DNA of 64,000 nt from Pseudosulfitobacter pseudonitzschiae (GCF_002222635.1 NZ_CP022415.1:2356001-2420000); one strand, 5' to 3'; positions 37,101-46,757 are shown, counted from the stretch's first letter. Notes: a model not told the origin generated them from the sequence alone. Program-made: numbers and translations.

Positions 37101-38117
37101 ATGACCGCCCTTAAGAAATACGCCCGTCTCGAAGCGACGGGCCTTTGGCGCCAGACGCCGGACGAGCAACGCCGCGAGGTGGTTGTTTCGATCGGCGATG
37201 CGACGCTTGTCATCTCCAATCTGAATGACACTGCCCTGACCCACTGGTCGCTGGCCGCCATCGAGCGCGCAGGCGCCGGCGATGATCCGGCCACCTTCCA
37301 CCCCGACGGCGATCCGGGCGAGACGCTGCAACTGCAAGCCGACGAAGTCCAGATGATCGAGGCCATCGAAACGCTGCGCCGTGCCGTGACCAGATCGCGC
37401 CCGCGCCCCGGCAGGCTGCGCTGGCTGGGGGCGACGCTGTCGACCACGGCGGTGGCGGCCTTGCTGATCTTCTGGCTGCCCGGTGCGTTGATCAACCACG
37501 CAATGAAGGTCGTGCCCTCTGTCACACGCACCGAAATCGGTCGCGAGCTTCTGACACGCATCGAGCGGGTCGCAGGACCGCCCTGCCAGACCGCCGAGAC
37601 CGTGCGCCCGCTGGCGCAACTGGCGGCGCGCACGGGCGCCACAGGCGGCATCGCGGTACTGCGTGACGGCGTGCGCACCAGCCTTGCGTTGCCGGGTGGC
37701 AAGGTGCTGTTGAACCGTGCGCTGGTCGAGGACTTTGAAGAGCCGGACGTGGTGGCAGGTTACATTCTGGCCGAAGAGGTGCGCCGCGCCAACCAGTCTG
37801 CCATGCGCGATCTGCTGTCGACGGCAGGTCTGCGCGCCAGCATCACCCTGTTGACCACAGGCGAGATGCCCGAACGTGCCTTGGACCGCTATGCCGAAAC
37901 CGTTGTGGCAGGCACGCGCCCCGATGTGTCGGATCAGGAATTGCTGGCCGCCTTTGCCGCCGCTCAGGTGCGCAGCACGCCCTATGCCTATGCGCAGGAT
38001 ATTTCGGGTGAAAGCACACTGGCATTGATCGAAGGGGATCCGATGGCGGGACAAAGCCCTGCGCCGGTCCTGAAAGATGCTGATTGGTTGCGGCTTCAGG
38101 CGATCTGCGGCGGCTAG
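37101..38117 (+). CDS. Membrane-anchored protein resembling a degenerate M48 metallopeptidase
   Basis: About 338 residues. An N-terminal soluble part is followed by one transmembrane segment (ATLSTTAVAALLIFWLPGALI, residues near 115-135) and a C-terminal domain. That domain has the M48-like run TSLALPGGKVLLNRALVEDFEEPDVVAGYILAEEVRRAN, which in real M48 proteases reads as the GG strand, a helix and then HExxH. Here the HExxH position is Ala224-Glu225-Glu226-Val227-Arg228, so zinc cannot bind normally. It has no signal peptide. It is a plausible pseudoprotease; a wholly different family is possible. Confidence 0.6.
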   Translation: MTALKKYARLEATGLWRQTPDEQRREVVVSIGDATLVISNLNDTALTHWSLAAIERAGAGDDPATFHPDGDPGETLQLQADEVQMIEAIETLRRAVTRSRPRPGRLRWLGATLSTTAVAALLIFWLPGALINHAMKVVPSVTRTEIGRELLTRIERVAGPPCQTAETVRPLAQLAARTGATGGIAVLRDGVRTSLALPGGKVLLNRALVEDFEEPDVVAGYILAEEVRRANQSAMRDLLSTAGLRASITLLTTGEMPERALDRYAETVVAGTRPDVSDQELLAAFAAAQVRSTPYAYAQDISGESTLALIEGDPMAGQSPAPVLKDADWLRLQAICGG

Positions 38118-38144
38118 GGCTTTCGTCAAGCCGCCGCGATCAGA

Positions 38145-39491
38145 TCAACGCAGCACAGCCCCCGGGAATCCGGCGCCGCGCATCTTGGCCAGCGCGATTT
38201 TCTGGGCTGCAGGTGTGCTGAACGGTCCGACCAGCACCATACGCATTTGTTGGCCGCTGCGGGTAAACTTGCCGATCCGCGCGGGCAGCCCCATACGCAT
38301 GGCGCGTTGGGCCGCTTGTTGGGCGCTGTCGGCACCGGGGTAGTACCCCAGTTGCACATAGCCCTTGCCGGTGATCTGTTCGCCTTTGGCCTGTTGTGCT
38401 TTGGGCGTGGCGGGCACCGGCGCAGCGGCAGAACGGCTCGAAACGGTTGGCGCGCGGTAGGTGCCGGGATTGCGCTTGATGCGTTTGACCAACACACCCT
38501 CACGACGCTCAAACGTCACAGTGCCCAATTCGCGCTGTTGTGTGGCGATGTCGGTGTAGGGATAGACCAGCGGCACTTTCGCAGTCAGGTCGGCACCGTT
38601 GGTTTGATTGATCAGACGGCGGGGCACAGTCGATGTCCAGACCAGCAGCATCCGCGCATGGCCGTTCAACGTCTGTTCGGCGCGGTAGGGGTTCAGGCGG
38701 TCGTCTTCCCATGCGTGGCGATAACCTGCGGGCACCACTGCATTGGTGGTGTTCAAACGGTTGGTGTAGACATGCTTGGGCACCACGCGGGTCTGGCCGG
38801 TGATGGGTGCCCCCTGTACCACACCGGTTACGGCGACGGGGCCATTGTTGCCAATGATCGGCTCGGCCTGCGGTCCGCAACGGACCGCACCGCGCTCGCC
38901 CGCGTTGATATAACGTGCGCTGATCGGGGACGCGTCCTGACAGGCAGGCTGGCGTGGCGTGGCGGCGGCGACACGCGGCGCAGGCGCTGCGGGTTTGGCA
39001 GCCGGTTTGGTTTTGTAAACGGTTTTTGGGGCCGCTGCACGCGGTGCAGGTGTCGGCGCTGCGACCACAACCCGCCGGGGCGCGGGTGTTGCGGCAGGCG
39101 CACGGCGCACAACAGCTTGCGGCGCAGGCTTTGGCGCGGGCGCATTGGCCACTTTACGGGTTGCAGGTTTGGGCGCAGGCGCCATCTTGATCTGTTCCGG
39201 TGCCCGTGGTGCGGAAGGCGCGCTTGCAGCCGTCTGCACACCTTGGGTCGGGGTCTGGCCGCAGATTATCTTGCGCGAGCGGTTGACGCGCGGCACCCAT
39301 GTGACGTTGCCGTCAATACCCGCGCGGATAAACACACAGCCTTTGCTGTCGACATACTGTTTGCCCTTGTAGCTGGCAGAGGGAAATTCAGCCGGTGTAA
39401 TTTCGCCACGCGACAGGCTTTGCGCGCCCACCGTACCGACATTTGCCGACATCGCGATCACAGCAATGGCAATTGCTTTGGTAACTTTCAT
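38145..39491 (-). CDS. Secreted SPOR-domain protein with Ala/Pro-rich linker
   Basis: About 448 residues. A signal peptide (KAIAIAVIAMSANVGTVGA) is followed by a short Cys-containing domain, then about 90 residues of Ala/Pro/Lys-rich low complexity, a second folded segment and a C-terminal SPOR domain of about 75 residues (GYVQLGYYPGADSAQQAAQRAMRMGLPARIG ... MRMVLVGPFSTPAAQKIALAKMRGAGFPGAVL). SPOR domains bind denuded septal peptidoglycan, so the protein may act at the division site. No transmembrane anchor after the signal is seen. ATG 39491 is chosen with the signal sequence. Confidence 0.82.
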   Translation of the reverse strand: MKVTKAIAIAVIAMSANVGTVGAQSLSRGEITPAEFPSASYKGKQYVDSKGCVFIRAGIDGNVTWVPRVNRSRKIICGQTPTQGVQTAASAPSAPRAPEQIKMAPAPKPATRKVANAPAPKPAPQAVVRRAPAATPAPRRVVVAAPTPAPRAAAPKTVYKTKPAAKPAAPAPRVAAATPRQPACQDASPISARYINAGERGAVRCGPQAEPIIGNNGPVAVTGVVQGAPITGQTRVVPKHVYTNRLNTTNAVVPAGYRHAWEDDRLNPYRAEQTLNGHARMLLVWTSTVPRRLINQTNGADLTAKVPLVYPYTDIATQQRELGTVTFERREGVLVKRIKRNPGTYRAPTVSSRSAAAPVPATPKAQQAKGEQITGKGYVQLGYYPGADSAQQAAQRAMRMGLPARIGKFTRSGQQMRMVLVGPFSTPAAQKIALAKMRGAGFPGAVLR

Positions 39492-39516
39492 CTGCGCCCC
39501 CACAGGTTTGGTCGTT

Positions 39517-39528
39517 ACTATATATAGT
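39517..39528. promoter_or_regulatory. Perfect palindrome ACTATATATAGT in the SPOR gene promoter region
   Basis: A 12-base self-complementary sequence 26 bases upstream of the SPOR gene start. On the minus strand it could provide a TATATA-like -10 hexamer. It could also be an operator; no partner protein is known. Confidence 0.35.
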
Positions 39529-39587
39529 GTCCACAACGATGCCCGAGAACTAGAGACGAGGCAAGCGTTCAGAAAGGGCGCGTGCGG

Positions 39588-40220
39588 CTATTTCGTGCCG
39601 AACATGCGGTCGCCCGCGTCGCCCAGACCCGGAACGATATATCCCTGTTCGTTCAGCTTTTCGTCAATCGCCGCTGTGACAATCGGCACATCAGGGTGGG
39701 CCGCGCGCATGGTGGCAATGCCCTCTGGTGCGGCCAGCAGACACAAAAAGCGGATGTTGGTGGCCCCCGCCTGTTTCAGCAAATCAATCGCTGCCACGGA
39801 AGAGTTGCCGGTTGCCAGCATCGGATCGACGGCAATCACCAGACGGTCATCCAAACCTTCGGGCACCTTGAAGTAATATTGCACAGGCTTCAGCGTTTCT
39901 TCGTCGCGATACAGCCCGACAAATCCGATCCGCGCCGAGGGGATCAGTTCCAGCACACCGTCCAACAATCCGTTGCCTGCCCGCAGAATCGAAATCAGCG
40001 CCAGCTTTTTGCCATCCAGCGTGGGCGCATCCATCGGCTGCATCGGCGTGTCGATCCGCTTGGTTGTCATCGGCAGGCCGCGCGTCACCTCATAGGCCAG
40101 CAACTGGCTGATTTCGCGCAGCAATTGCCGGAACACCGCCGTCGGCGTGTCGCGGTCGCGCATGATGGTCAGCTTGTGCTGGACAAGGGGATGATCGACG
40201 ACGGTGACATGCTCGCTCAT
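39588..40220 (-). CDS. upp: Uracil phosphoribosyltransferase
   Basis: About 210 residues. It makes UMP from uracil and PRPP. The PRPP-binding signature [14 protein letters not shown] is at residues near 126-139, and [14 protein letters not shown] and the C-terminal uracil-binding [12 protein letters not shown] match Upp. ATG 40220 (MSEHVTVVD) has GGAGAG seven bases upstream; the frame opens four codons earlier. Last gene of the salvage cluster cdd-deoA-deoB-upp. Confidence 0.95.
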   Translation of the reverse strand: MSEHVTVVDHPLVQHKLTIMRDRDTPTAVFRQLLREISQLLAYEVTRGLPMTTKRIDTPMQPMDAPTLDGKKLALISILRAGNGLLDGVLELIPSARIGFVGLYRDEETLKPVQYYFKVPEGLDDRLVIAVDPMLATGNSSVAAIDLLKQAGATNIRFLCLLAAPEGIATMRAAHPDVPIVTAAIDEKLNEQGYIVPGLGDAGDRMFGTK

Positions 40221-40286
40221 GGCGCTCTCCAAATTTGCTTTCCCCTATGTGCCAAGCACGGGGGCCAGAGACAACCTGTGTCGTGC

Positions 40287-41465
40287 TTAACCGGCCACCC
40301 CGAGGTGCCGCAAAACCAGCGCCGCCACATCGGTAAAGCCGATTTGCCCCAACGTGCCCGCACCGATGCCCGCAACAAGAACCGGCACCCGTTCACGGGT
40401 GTGATCGGTGCCGGTCCATGTGGGATCATTGCCGTGATCGGCGGTGATCACCAGCATATCGCCCGTGCGCAATTGCCCCAGCAACGTGCCCAGTTCGACG
40501 TCAAACCACTCCAGATGGCGGGCATAGCCCGACACATCGCGGCGGTGGCCATAGAGGCTGTCGAACTCGACGAAGTTGGCAAAGGTCAGCGATCCGTCCT
40601 GCGCGTCACACACCAGATCGTGTAAATGTCGCATCAGGGCACGGTCATCGCCTTTGCGCACCTCGTCTATGCCCTGCATCGAAAAGATGTCACCGATCTT
40701 GCCTACGGCATAGACCGCGCGGCCTGCGTCCTGCACCCGGTTGGTCAGCACCGGCGCGGGTGGCAAAATGGCAAAGTCCTTGCGATTGCCGGTGCGCTGG
40801 AAATGCCCGACCTCGCCCGTAAAGGGCCGCGCAATCACCCGCCCCACCTTCATCTGGTGCAACAGCGGTGCGACGTCGGCACACAGGCGCAGCAACCGCT
40901 CCAGACCAAAGTGTTCTTCATGCGCCGCAATCTGGAACACGCTGTCGGCGCTGGTGTAACAAATCGGCCAGCCGGTGCGCAGATGCTCAGCCCCCAGATC
41001 GGCGATCACCGTCGTCCCCGAGGCATGGCAGTTGCCCAAGATGCCCGTCGTGCCTGCCGCCTTGCAGACAGCTGCCACCACATCGTCGGGAAAGGTCGGG
41101 GTTTCGTCGGGAAAGTAATGCCATTCCCACGGCACCGGCAGCCCTGCCAGTTCCCAATGCCCTGACGGCGTGTCCTTGCCGCGTGAAATCTCGGTGGCGG
41201 CCCCCCACATGCCCGTCGGCGCGGGCGCATCGACCACCTGCCCGCTGGCCAGTGTCACTGCCGCTCCCAGCCCCAGCGCCATCATGTGCGGCACCTGCAA
41301 GGGGCCGGATCGCCCGTCTTCGGCCTGTCCCGCAGCGCAGGCGGTGATGATATGGCCCAGCGTGTTGGCGCCTGTGTCGGGAACATCGCCATTGAAAAAC
41401 GTACCGGCATCGGGCGCGCCGCCAATGCCGACGCTGTCGATGACCACCAGAAACGCGCGTGCCAT
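40287..41465 (-). CDS. deoB: Phosphopentomutase
   Basis: A 392-residue alkaline-phosphatase-fold enzyme. FLVVIDSVGIGGAPDA at the N terminus holds a metal-binding Asp, GANTLGH the phosphorylated Thr region, and ITADHGNDPTWTGTDHTRE the second metal-binding set. It interconverts (deoxy)ribose 1- and 5-phosphates in nucleoside breakdown. The start overlaps the deoA stop (TAATG), so the two are coupled. Confidence 0.95.
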   Translation of the reverse strand: MARAFLVVIDSVGIGGAPDAGTFFNGDVPDTGANTLGHIITACAAGQAEDGRSGPLQVPHMMALGLGAAVTLASGQVVDAPAPTGMWGAATEISRGKDTPSGHWELAGLPVPWEWHYFPDETPTFPDDVVAAVCKAAGTTGILGNCHASGTTVIADLGAEHLRTGWPICYTSADSVFQIAAHEEHFGLERLLRLCADVAPLLHQMKVGRVIARPFTGEVGHFQRTGNRKDFAILPPAPVLTNRVQDAGRAVYAVGKIGDIFSMQGIDEVRKGDDRALMRHLHDLVCDAQDGSLTFANFVEFDSLYGHRRDVSGYARHLEWFDVELGTLLGQLRTGDMLVITADHGNDPTWTGTDHTRERVPVLVAGIGAGTLGQIGFTDVAALVLRHLGVAG

Positions 41466-42781
41466 TACGACACCTGCGCGTGGATCAGCGCGGGGGCTTT
41501 TACCGCCCCGTCGCGCAATGTGAACGCCGCCCGCACAGCGGCCTCGGCGCGGTCGGCCTGATCGGGGCGCGATGCGTGGATCACCGCCAGCGGCTGGCCC
41601 TTGGCCACCGCGTCGCCCAGACGCAGCACGCCCGACAGGCCCACCGCCGGATCAACCACATCGCTTTCAACCGCACGGCCGCCGCCCAAAGCGACGACAA
41701 TCCGCCCCAAGGCTTCGCCGTCGATGGCCTGCACCCGACCCGCACCTTGGGCCACAACCTCGCGGATCACCGTCGCCTCAGGCAAGAACCGTTCGTGGTT
41801 CTCGACGAAATGCACCGGCCCCCCCATCGCGGCAATCATCTTGCCAAAGCGTTCGGCAGCCGCCCCGCTGTGGATCGCCTGCGCAATCAGTGTAGCCCCC
41901 GCATCCGCGTCCACAGCCAGACCGGCCCCCGCTAACAGCACCCCGCCCAGCGCCGCACTGATCTGCGACAGCGGCGCATCCCTGTCACCTGCGGTCAGCA
42001 CAGCCATCACCTGCGCCACCTCCAGCGCATTGCCCAGCGACGGGGCCAACGGCTGGTTCATATCCGTAATCAGCGCCGAGGTCCGGCATCCGGCAGCATT
42101 GGCGGTTCCGGTCAGAGCCTCGGCCAAGGCCCGCGCCGCATCCATATCCTTCATGAACGCGCCCGACCCCACCTTGACGTCCAACACCAGCCCCTCAAGC
42201 CCACCCGCCAGCTTTTTCGACAGGATCGACGCCGTGATCAAGTCCAGACTTTCGACCGTCGCTGTCACATCGCGGATCGCATACAGCCGCTTGTCCGCAG
42301 GAGCGATATTGCCCGTTGCACTGACAATGGCACAGCCGGTGCTGGCCACCACATCATGAAATTGCGCCGCATCCAGATTGACGTTGACGCCGGGGATCGC
42401 CTCGAGCTTGTCCAGCGTGCCGCCTGTATGCCCCAGACCCCGCCCCGAAATCATCGGCACATAGGCCCCGCAAGCCGCCAGCGCAGGGGCCAGCACCAGC
42501 GACACGCAATCGCCTATACCACCGGTCGAATGCTTGTCCAGCACCGGGCCGTCCAGATCCCAACCCAGCACCTGCCCGCTGTCGCGCATGCCCAGCGTCA
42601 ACGCCACGCGGCCCTCGTCGGTCAACCCGTTCAGGCAAACGGCCATCGCAAAAGCCCCCGCCTGCGCGTCACTGACCGCGCCATCGGCCAGCCCATGGGC
42701 AAACCACGCCAAAGCATCGCGCGACGGGGTGTCACCCGCGCGCAGGGTGGCAATGATATCACGGGCCGAGAAGTCGCTCAT
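41465..42781 (-). CDS. deoA: Thymidine phosphorylase
   Basis: About 438 residues. The phosphate-binding KHSTGGIGDCVS, the substrate helix SGRGLGHTGGTLDKLE and the Lys/Ser SKKLAGGLEGLVLDVKVGSGAFM motif are all present, matching DeoA. It phosphorolyses thymidine to thymine and deoxyribose 1-phosphate. ATG 42781 (MSDFSARDI) overlaps the cdd stop (ATGA); the longer frame runs inside cdd. The length agrees with the family (437-440). Confidence 0.95.
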   Translation of the reverse strand: MSDFSARDIIATLRAGDTPSRDALAWFAHGLADGAVSDAQAGAFAMAVCLNGLTDEGRVALTLGMRDSGQVLGWDLDGPVLDKHSTGGIGDCVSLVLAPALAACGAYVPMISGRGLGHTGGTLDKLEAIPGVNVNLDAAQFHDVVASTGCAIVSATGNIAPADKRLYAIRDVTATVESLDLITASILSKKLAGGLEGLVLDVKVGSGAFMKDMDAARALAEALTGTANAAGCRTSALITDMNQPLAPSLGNALEVAQVMAVLTAGDRDAPLSQISAALGGVLLAGAGLAVDADAGATLIAQAIHSGAAAERFGKMIAAMGGPVHFVENHERFLPEATVIREVVAQGAGRVQAIDGEALGRIVVALGGGRAVESDVVDPAVGLSGVLRLGDAVAKGQPLAVIHASRPDQADRAEAAVRAAFTLRDGAVKAPALIHAQVS

Positions 42782-43164
42782 TTCATGTGGCCGGGCGTAA
42801 AGGCGCCGGGCAGCAATTCGGCCAGCGTCATCACCTGTTCGGCCCCGCCCGTGGTCGCCATCGTCACGCGCACATCGCCCTCGCCAAATTCGGCCAGCTT
42901 CTGTCGGCAGCCGCCGCACGGCGTCACCGGCATCGGGCTGCCCGCGATCACAAAGACCTCGGTCAGCCTGGTCTCGCCCGCCGCCACCATCGCGGCAATC
43001 GCGCCCGCTTCGGCACAGGTGCCTTCGGGATAGGCCACGTTTTCCACGTTGCAGCCGGAATAGACAGTGCCGGACGCACCGGTGATCGCCGCGCCTACCT
43101 TGAACTGTGAATAAGGCGCATAGGCTTTTTCGCGCACGGCAGTCGCGGCTTCTTTCAAACTCAT
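42778..43164 (-). CDS. cdd: Cytidine deaminase
   Basis: A 128-residue homotetramer-type enzyme. Zinc ligands are Cys in GTCAEAGAI (with the catalytic Glu after it) and the two Cys in TPCGGCRQ; the substrate loop GCNVENVAYPEGTCAE is typical. It deaminates cytidine and deoxycytidine to uridine forms. It overlaps the upstream cupin gene stop by TAATG and deoA by ATGA. Confidence 0.95.
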   Translation of the reverse strand: MSLKEAATAVREKAYAPYSQFKVGAAITGASGTVYSGCNVENVAYPEGTCAEAGAIAAMVAAGETRLTEVFVIAGSPMPVTPCGGCRQKLAEFGEGDVRVTMATTGGAEQVMTLAELLPGAFTPGHMK

Positions 43165-44255
43165 TAACTTTCTCCTGTTTGTGTGGTGAACGCCCCCGGC
43201 AAGGACACTTCAAGCAGTTCCAGATCGTCCGAAGGGTCGCGATACCGCACCTGCATGGCAGGCGGCACAACAAAAGCGTCACCCGCCTCCAGATTGTACG
43301 GTTCGCGGCCTTCGCCCTCCAGCGTCATTGTTCCATCCATCACAAAGGTGAACAGAATGTCGCTGTTATGCGATGTCCATTCCGGCGCACCAGTGCCACG
43401 CCGCACCACATGCACCCCGGCCACATTGTCGGTATGCGCCGCAATCGTGGTGTCGCGCGACTGAAAGCCGCCGATGCGAAACGGTTGCCAAACCGCCTCG
43501 TCCGCCTTGTGATGCACAAACCGCTGGCCTTGAAACACGCGGGCAGGATTGGCGGGGCCGTTTGGCAGTTCCATAGTGTGGTCGATGGTGGTCACATGCT
43601 CGGCCGGCACGCCGATCTCGATCACTTCGATGTTGTCGCTGGCAAACAGCACACGATGCCGGATCTCGGGCGGCTGGATTACGCAGTTGCCTGCGTGCAA
43701 CCTGAACGGTTCCCCCTGATCTTCATAAACCAGATCGACCCAGCCCCGATAGCAAAAGATCAATTGAAACCCAACCGTGTGATAATGCACCATATCCGGA
43801 ACCGGCCCGCCGTCGGGAATACGGATGTGGCTGGCAATGATCGACCCGCCCAACCGGTCGGGAATCAGATCGCGGTAATGCATGCCCGCGCGGCCAATCA
43901 CCCACGGGGCCTGATCCTTCAGCCGCCGCACCACGAAAGAATGCACGGTCTCGGGCATCACAACAGGCTGCTGCAACGCCTCGATCGCCACCTGCGTCCC
44001 GCCCGGAGCCGTCAACTCCAGCGCGCCAGCCGCAAATTCCTCAGGATTGTCACACCGGATCAGCACCCGCCCCGCGGCTGCGTCCAGCCCCGCGTCCAGC
44101 CGCACCGCCAGCCCATGCCCCGAAAACACTGCCACCGCAGGATCGTCTGCGGGATAGATCATGTCCATCCGCATTCCCAACTGCTTGGTGAAAAACCCGA
44201 TGTCGCCACGCAAATCCTGCGTCGGCAATATCACTTCTGCCTGTGTGTCACTCAT
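43164..44255 (-). CDS. VOC (glyoxalase-like) domain fused to a double cupin
   Basis: About 363 residues from ATG 44255. Residues about 1-100 form a VOC half (EVILPTQDLRGDIGFFTKQLGMRMDMIYPADD). Two cupin barrels follow: the first with PDMVHYHTVGFQLIFCYRGWVDLVYEDQGEPF and the second with PEWTSHNSDILFTFVMDGTMTLEGEGR, AGDAFVVPPAMQVRYRD. His residues usable for metal binding are present in the first (HYHT) but fewer in the second. It overlaps cdd by TAATG, heading the pyrimidine salvage operon. A dioxygenase or sugar-binding role is possible; no function is known to me. Confidence 0.75.
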   Translation of the reverse strand: MSDTQAEVILPTQDLRGDIGFFTKQLGMRMDMIYPADDPAVAVFSGHGLAVRLDAGLDAAAGRVLIRCDNPEEFAAGALELTAPGGTQVAIEALQQPVVMPETVHSFVVRRLKDQAPWVIGRAGMHYRDLIPDRLGGSIIASHIRIPDGGPVPDMVHYHTVGFQLIFCYRGWVDLVYEDQGEPFRLHAGNCVIQPPEIRHRVLFASDNIEVIEIGVPAEHVTTIDHTMELPNGPANPARVFQGQRFVHHKADEAVWQPFRIGGFQSRDTTIAAHTDNVAGVHVVRRGTGAPEWTSHNSDILFTFVMDGTMTLEGEGREPYNLEAGDAFVVPPAMQVRYRDPSDDLELLEVSLPGAFTTQTGES

Positions 44256-44308
44256 ACGCCCCTCTTCACGCTCCAAACTGTCTCCGCCGCACGGAATTGA
44301 CAAGAGAC

Positions 44309-44356
44309 CGCTTTCTTTTGGCCCCAAATATCTCGGAGCGCGAGGCAGAGCCTCGC
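44309..44356 (+). repeat. Intergenic repeat copy 4
   Basis: Reads CGCTTTCTTTTGGCCCCAAA, TATCTCGGAG, then a small hairpin GCGAGG/CCTCGC (44340-44356). It lies in the gap between the divergent cupin and maeB genes. Confidence 0.55.
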
Positions 44357-44394
44357 ACAGCCTGCATCAGCACCGGTTGGCGCGCCCGAAGAAA

Positions 44395-44412
44395 TAGTTT
44401 AACGCTAAACTA
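44395..44412. promoter_or_regulatory. Palindromic operator candidate upstream of maeB
   Basis: Arms TAGTTTA and TAAACTA separated by ACGC form a perfect 7-bp inverted repeat 26 bases before the maeB start. The position, overlapping the expected promoter, fits a repressor operator. I do not recognise the regulator. Confidence 0.45.
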
Positions 44413-44438
44413 AATCGATCCAAACCGGAGCCACCACG

Positions 44439-46712
44439 ATGTCCGATACCCCTTCGTTGCGTCAGGCCGCACTTGATTATCATGAATTCCCCAAGCCGGG
44501 AAAACTGGAAATCCGCGCCACAAAGCCGCTGGCCAATGGCCGCGATCTCAGCCGTGCCTATTCACCCGGCGTCGCCGATGCCTGCCTTGAGATCAAGGCC
44601 GACCCTGCCACCGCTGCGCGCTATACTGCGCGCGGCAATCTGGTCGCCGTGGTCACCAACGGCACCGCCGTTCTGGGCTTGGGCAACATCGGCGCGCTGG
44701 CATCCAAGCCGGTGATGGAGGGCAAAGCCGTCCTGTTCAAAAAATTTGCTGGCATCGACTGTTTCGACATCGAGGTGAACGAGACCGACCCCGAAAAGCT
44801 GGCCGAAATCGTCTGCGCGCTGGAACCGACATTCGGCGCGATCAACCTTGAGGATATCAAAGCTCCCGACTGCTTTACCGTAGAGCGCATCTGCCGCGAG
44901 CGGATGAACATTCCTGTCTTTCACGACGACCAGCACGGCACCGCCATTGTTGTGGGGGCGGCGGCCACCAACGCGCTATACGTGGCGGGCAAGGCGTTCG
45001 AGGACATCAAGATCGTGTCCACGGGGGGCGGCGCTGCGGGCATTGCCTGCCTGAACATGCTGCTGAAGCTGGGGGTAAAGCGCGAAAACATCTGGCTGTG
45101 CGATATTCACGGGCTGGTTTACGAAGGTCGCACCGAAGACATGAATCCGGCCAAGGCCGCCTATGCGCAAAAGTCCGACCTGCGCACGCTGGATGACGTA
45201 ATAGACGGGGCCGATCTGTTTCTGGGCCTGTCCGGCCCCGGCGTGATGACCCAGGATCACGTCGCCAGAATGGCGAAACGGCCCATCATCTTTGCGCTGG
45301 CCAATCCGACGCCAGAAATCCTGCCCGATCTGGCCCGCGAGGTGGCCCCCGATGCGATCATCGCCACTGGTCGTAGCGATTTTCCAAATCAGGTCAACAA
45401 CGTACTGTGTTTTCCGTTCATCTTCCGCGGCGCGCTGGATGTGGGGGCGACCACGATCAACGACGAAATGCAGCTGGCCTGCATCGACGGCATCGCGGCC
45501 CTTGCCCGCGCCACCACCAGCGCCGAGGCGGCGGCGGCCTATCAGGGCGAACAGATGACCTTTGGCCCCGACTATCTGATCCCCAAACCCTTTGACCCGC
45601 GCCTTGTGGGCATCGTCTCCAGCGCCGTGGCACGGGCCGCTATGGACAGCGGCGTGGCCATGCGCCCGATCGACGACCTTGAGGCCTACAAGACCAAGCT
45701 TGACGGCTCGGTGTTCAAATCCGCCCTGTTGATGCGCCCCGTGTTCGAGGCCGCCCGCAGCGTGTCGCGCCGCATCGTTTTTGCCGAAGGCGAGGACGAG
45801 CGCGTGTTACGCGCAGCTCAGGCGATGGTCGAAGAGACCACGGAACGCCCCATTCTGATTGGCCGCCCCGAGGTCATCGAGGCGCGGATCGCCCGCGCCG
45901 GTATGACAATCAAGCTGGGCGAACACTTTGATCTGGTGAACCCCGAACACGACCCGCGCTATCGCGATTATTGGGGCACCTACCACGAGATCATGGCACG
46001 CAAAGGCGTCACGCCCGATCTGGCCCGCGCCATCATGCGCACCAACACCACCGCCATCGGTGCTGTCATGGTTCATCGCGGCGAGGCTGACAGCCTGATT
46101 TGCGGCACGTTCGGCGAATTCAGATGGCATCTGAACTATATCGATCAGGTTCTGGGCACCAAGGATCTGCACCCCGTGGGTGCGCTGTCGCTGATGATTC
46201 TGGAAGACGGGCCGCTGTTCATCACCGACCCGCACGTCCACTTGGCCCCATCACCGCAGGACATTGCACATATCGTGATCGGAGCCGCACGACACATGCG
46301 CCGCTTTGGCATCGAGCCACGGATCGCGCTGTGCTCGCAATCGCAGTTCGGCAGCCAAAGCAGCGGGTCGGGCGTGCACATGCGGGCCGCTCTGGATATC
46401 CTCGATTCCGAACCGCGTGATTTCTGCTACGAAGGCGAGATGAACATCGACGCGGCGCTTGATCCCGAACTGCGCGAACGGCTTTTGCCCGGCGGGCGGA
46501 TGAAGGGTGCGGCCAACGCGCTGGTCTTTGCCAATGCGGATGCAGCATCCGGCGTGCGCAATATCCTGAAAATGAAGGGCGGCGGGCTTGAGGTCGGGCC
46601 GATCCTGATGGGAATGGGCAACCGCGCCCATATCGTCAGCCCCTCGATCACCGCGCGCGGATTGCTGAACATGTCGGCCATCGCGGGCACTCCGGTCACG
46701 CAATACGGCTAA
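44439..46712 (+). CDS. maeB: NADP-dependent malic enzyme with phosphotransacetylase domain
   Basis: A 757-residue protein. The malic enzyme part covers residues about 1-430: [30 protein letters not shown] (metal-binding Asp pair) and the NADP site [15 protein letters not shown]. The C-terminal 320 residues are a phosphate acetyl/butyryltransferase-like domain ([21 protein letters not shown] onwards), usually inactive as an enzyme and used for oligomerisation and allosteric acetyl-CoA sensing. It decarboxylates malate to pyruvate, yielding NADPH. It is the canonical two-domain form of alphaproteobacteria. Confidence 0.95.
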   Translation: MSDTPSLRQAALDYHEFPKPGKLEIRATKPLANGRDLSRAYSPGVADACLEIKADPATAARYTARGNLVAVVTNGTAVLGLGNIGALASKPVMEGKAVLFKKFAGIDCFDIEVNETDPEKLAEIVCALEPTFGAINLEDIKAPDCFTVERICRERMNIPVFHDDQHGTAIVVGAAATNALYVAGKAFEDIKIVSTGGGAAGIACLNMLLKLGVKRENIWLCDIHGLVYEGRTEDMNPAKAAYAQKSDLRTLDDVIDGADLFLGLSGPGVMTQDHVARMAKRPIIFALANPTPEILPDLAREVAPDAIIATGRSDFPNQVNNVLCFPFIFRGALDVGATTINDEMQLACIDGIAALARATTSAEAAAAYQGEQMTFGPDYLIPKPFDPRLVGIVSSAVARAAMDSGVAMRPIDDLEAYKTKLDGSVFKSALLMRPVFEAARSVSRRIVFAEGEDERVLRAAQAMVEETTERPILIGRPEVIEARIARAGMTIKLGEHFDLVNPEHDPRYRDYWGTYHEIMARKGVTPDLARAIMRTNTTAIGAVMVHRGEADSLICGTFGEFRWHLNYIDQVLGTKDLHPVGALSLMILEDGPLFITDPHVHLAPSPQDIAHIVIGAARHMRRFGIEPRIALCSQSQFGSQSSGSGVHMRAALDILDSEPRDFCYEGEMNIDAALDPELRERLLPGGRMKGAANALVFANADAASGVRNILKMKGGGLEVGPILMGMGNRAHIVSPSITARGLLNMSAIAGTPVTQYG

Positions 46713-46732
46713 TTCGCAAGAGCATTTACAGC

Positions 46733-46757
46733 GCCGCCCCACCGCTCTCAGGGCGGC
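46733..46757 (+). terminator. Possible terminator after maeB
   Basis: Arms GCCGCCC and GGGCGGC with an 11-base loop, 20 bases after the maeB stop. There is no T-run right after the stem, so it may be weak or only a stabilising hairpin. Confidence 0.35.

Noticed and set aside
38247-39527. Open frame of 426 codons on the plus strand opposite the SPOR gene
   Set aside because: Cys/Arg-rich low-complexity translation produced by the Ala/Pro-rich linker of the real gene.
44439-46712. maeB as a fusion anomaly because of the phosphotransacetylase half
   Set aside because: This two-domain form is the normal MaeB architecture of alphaproteobacteria.
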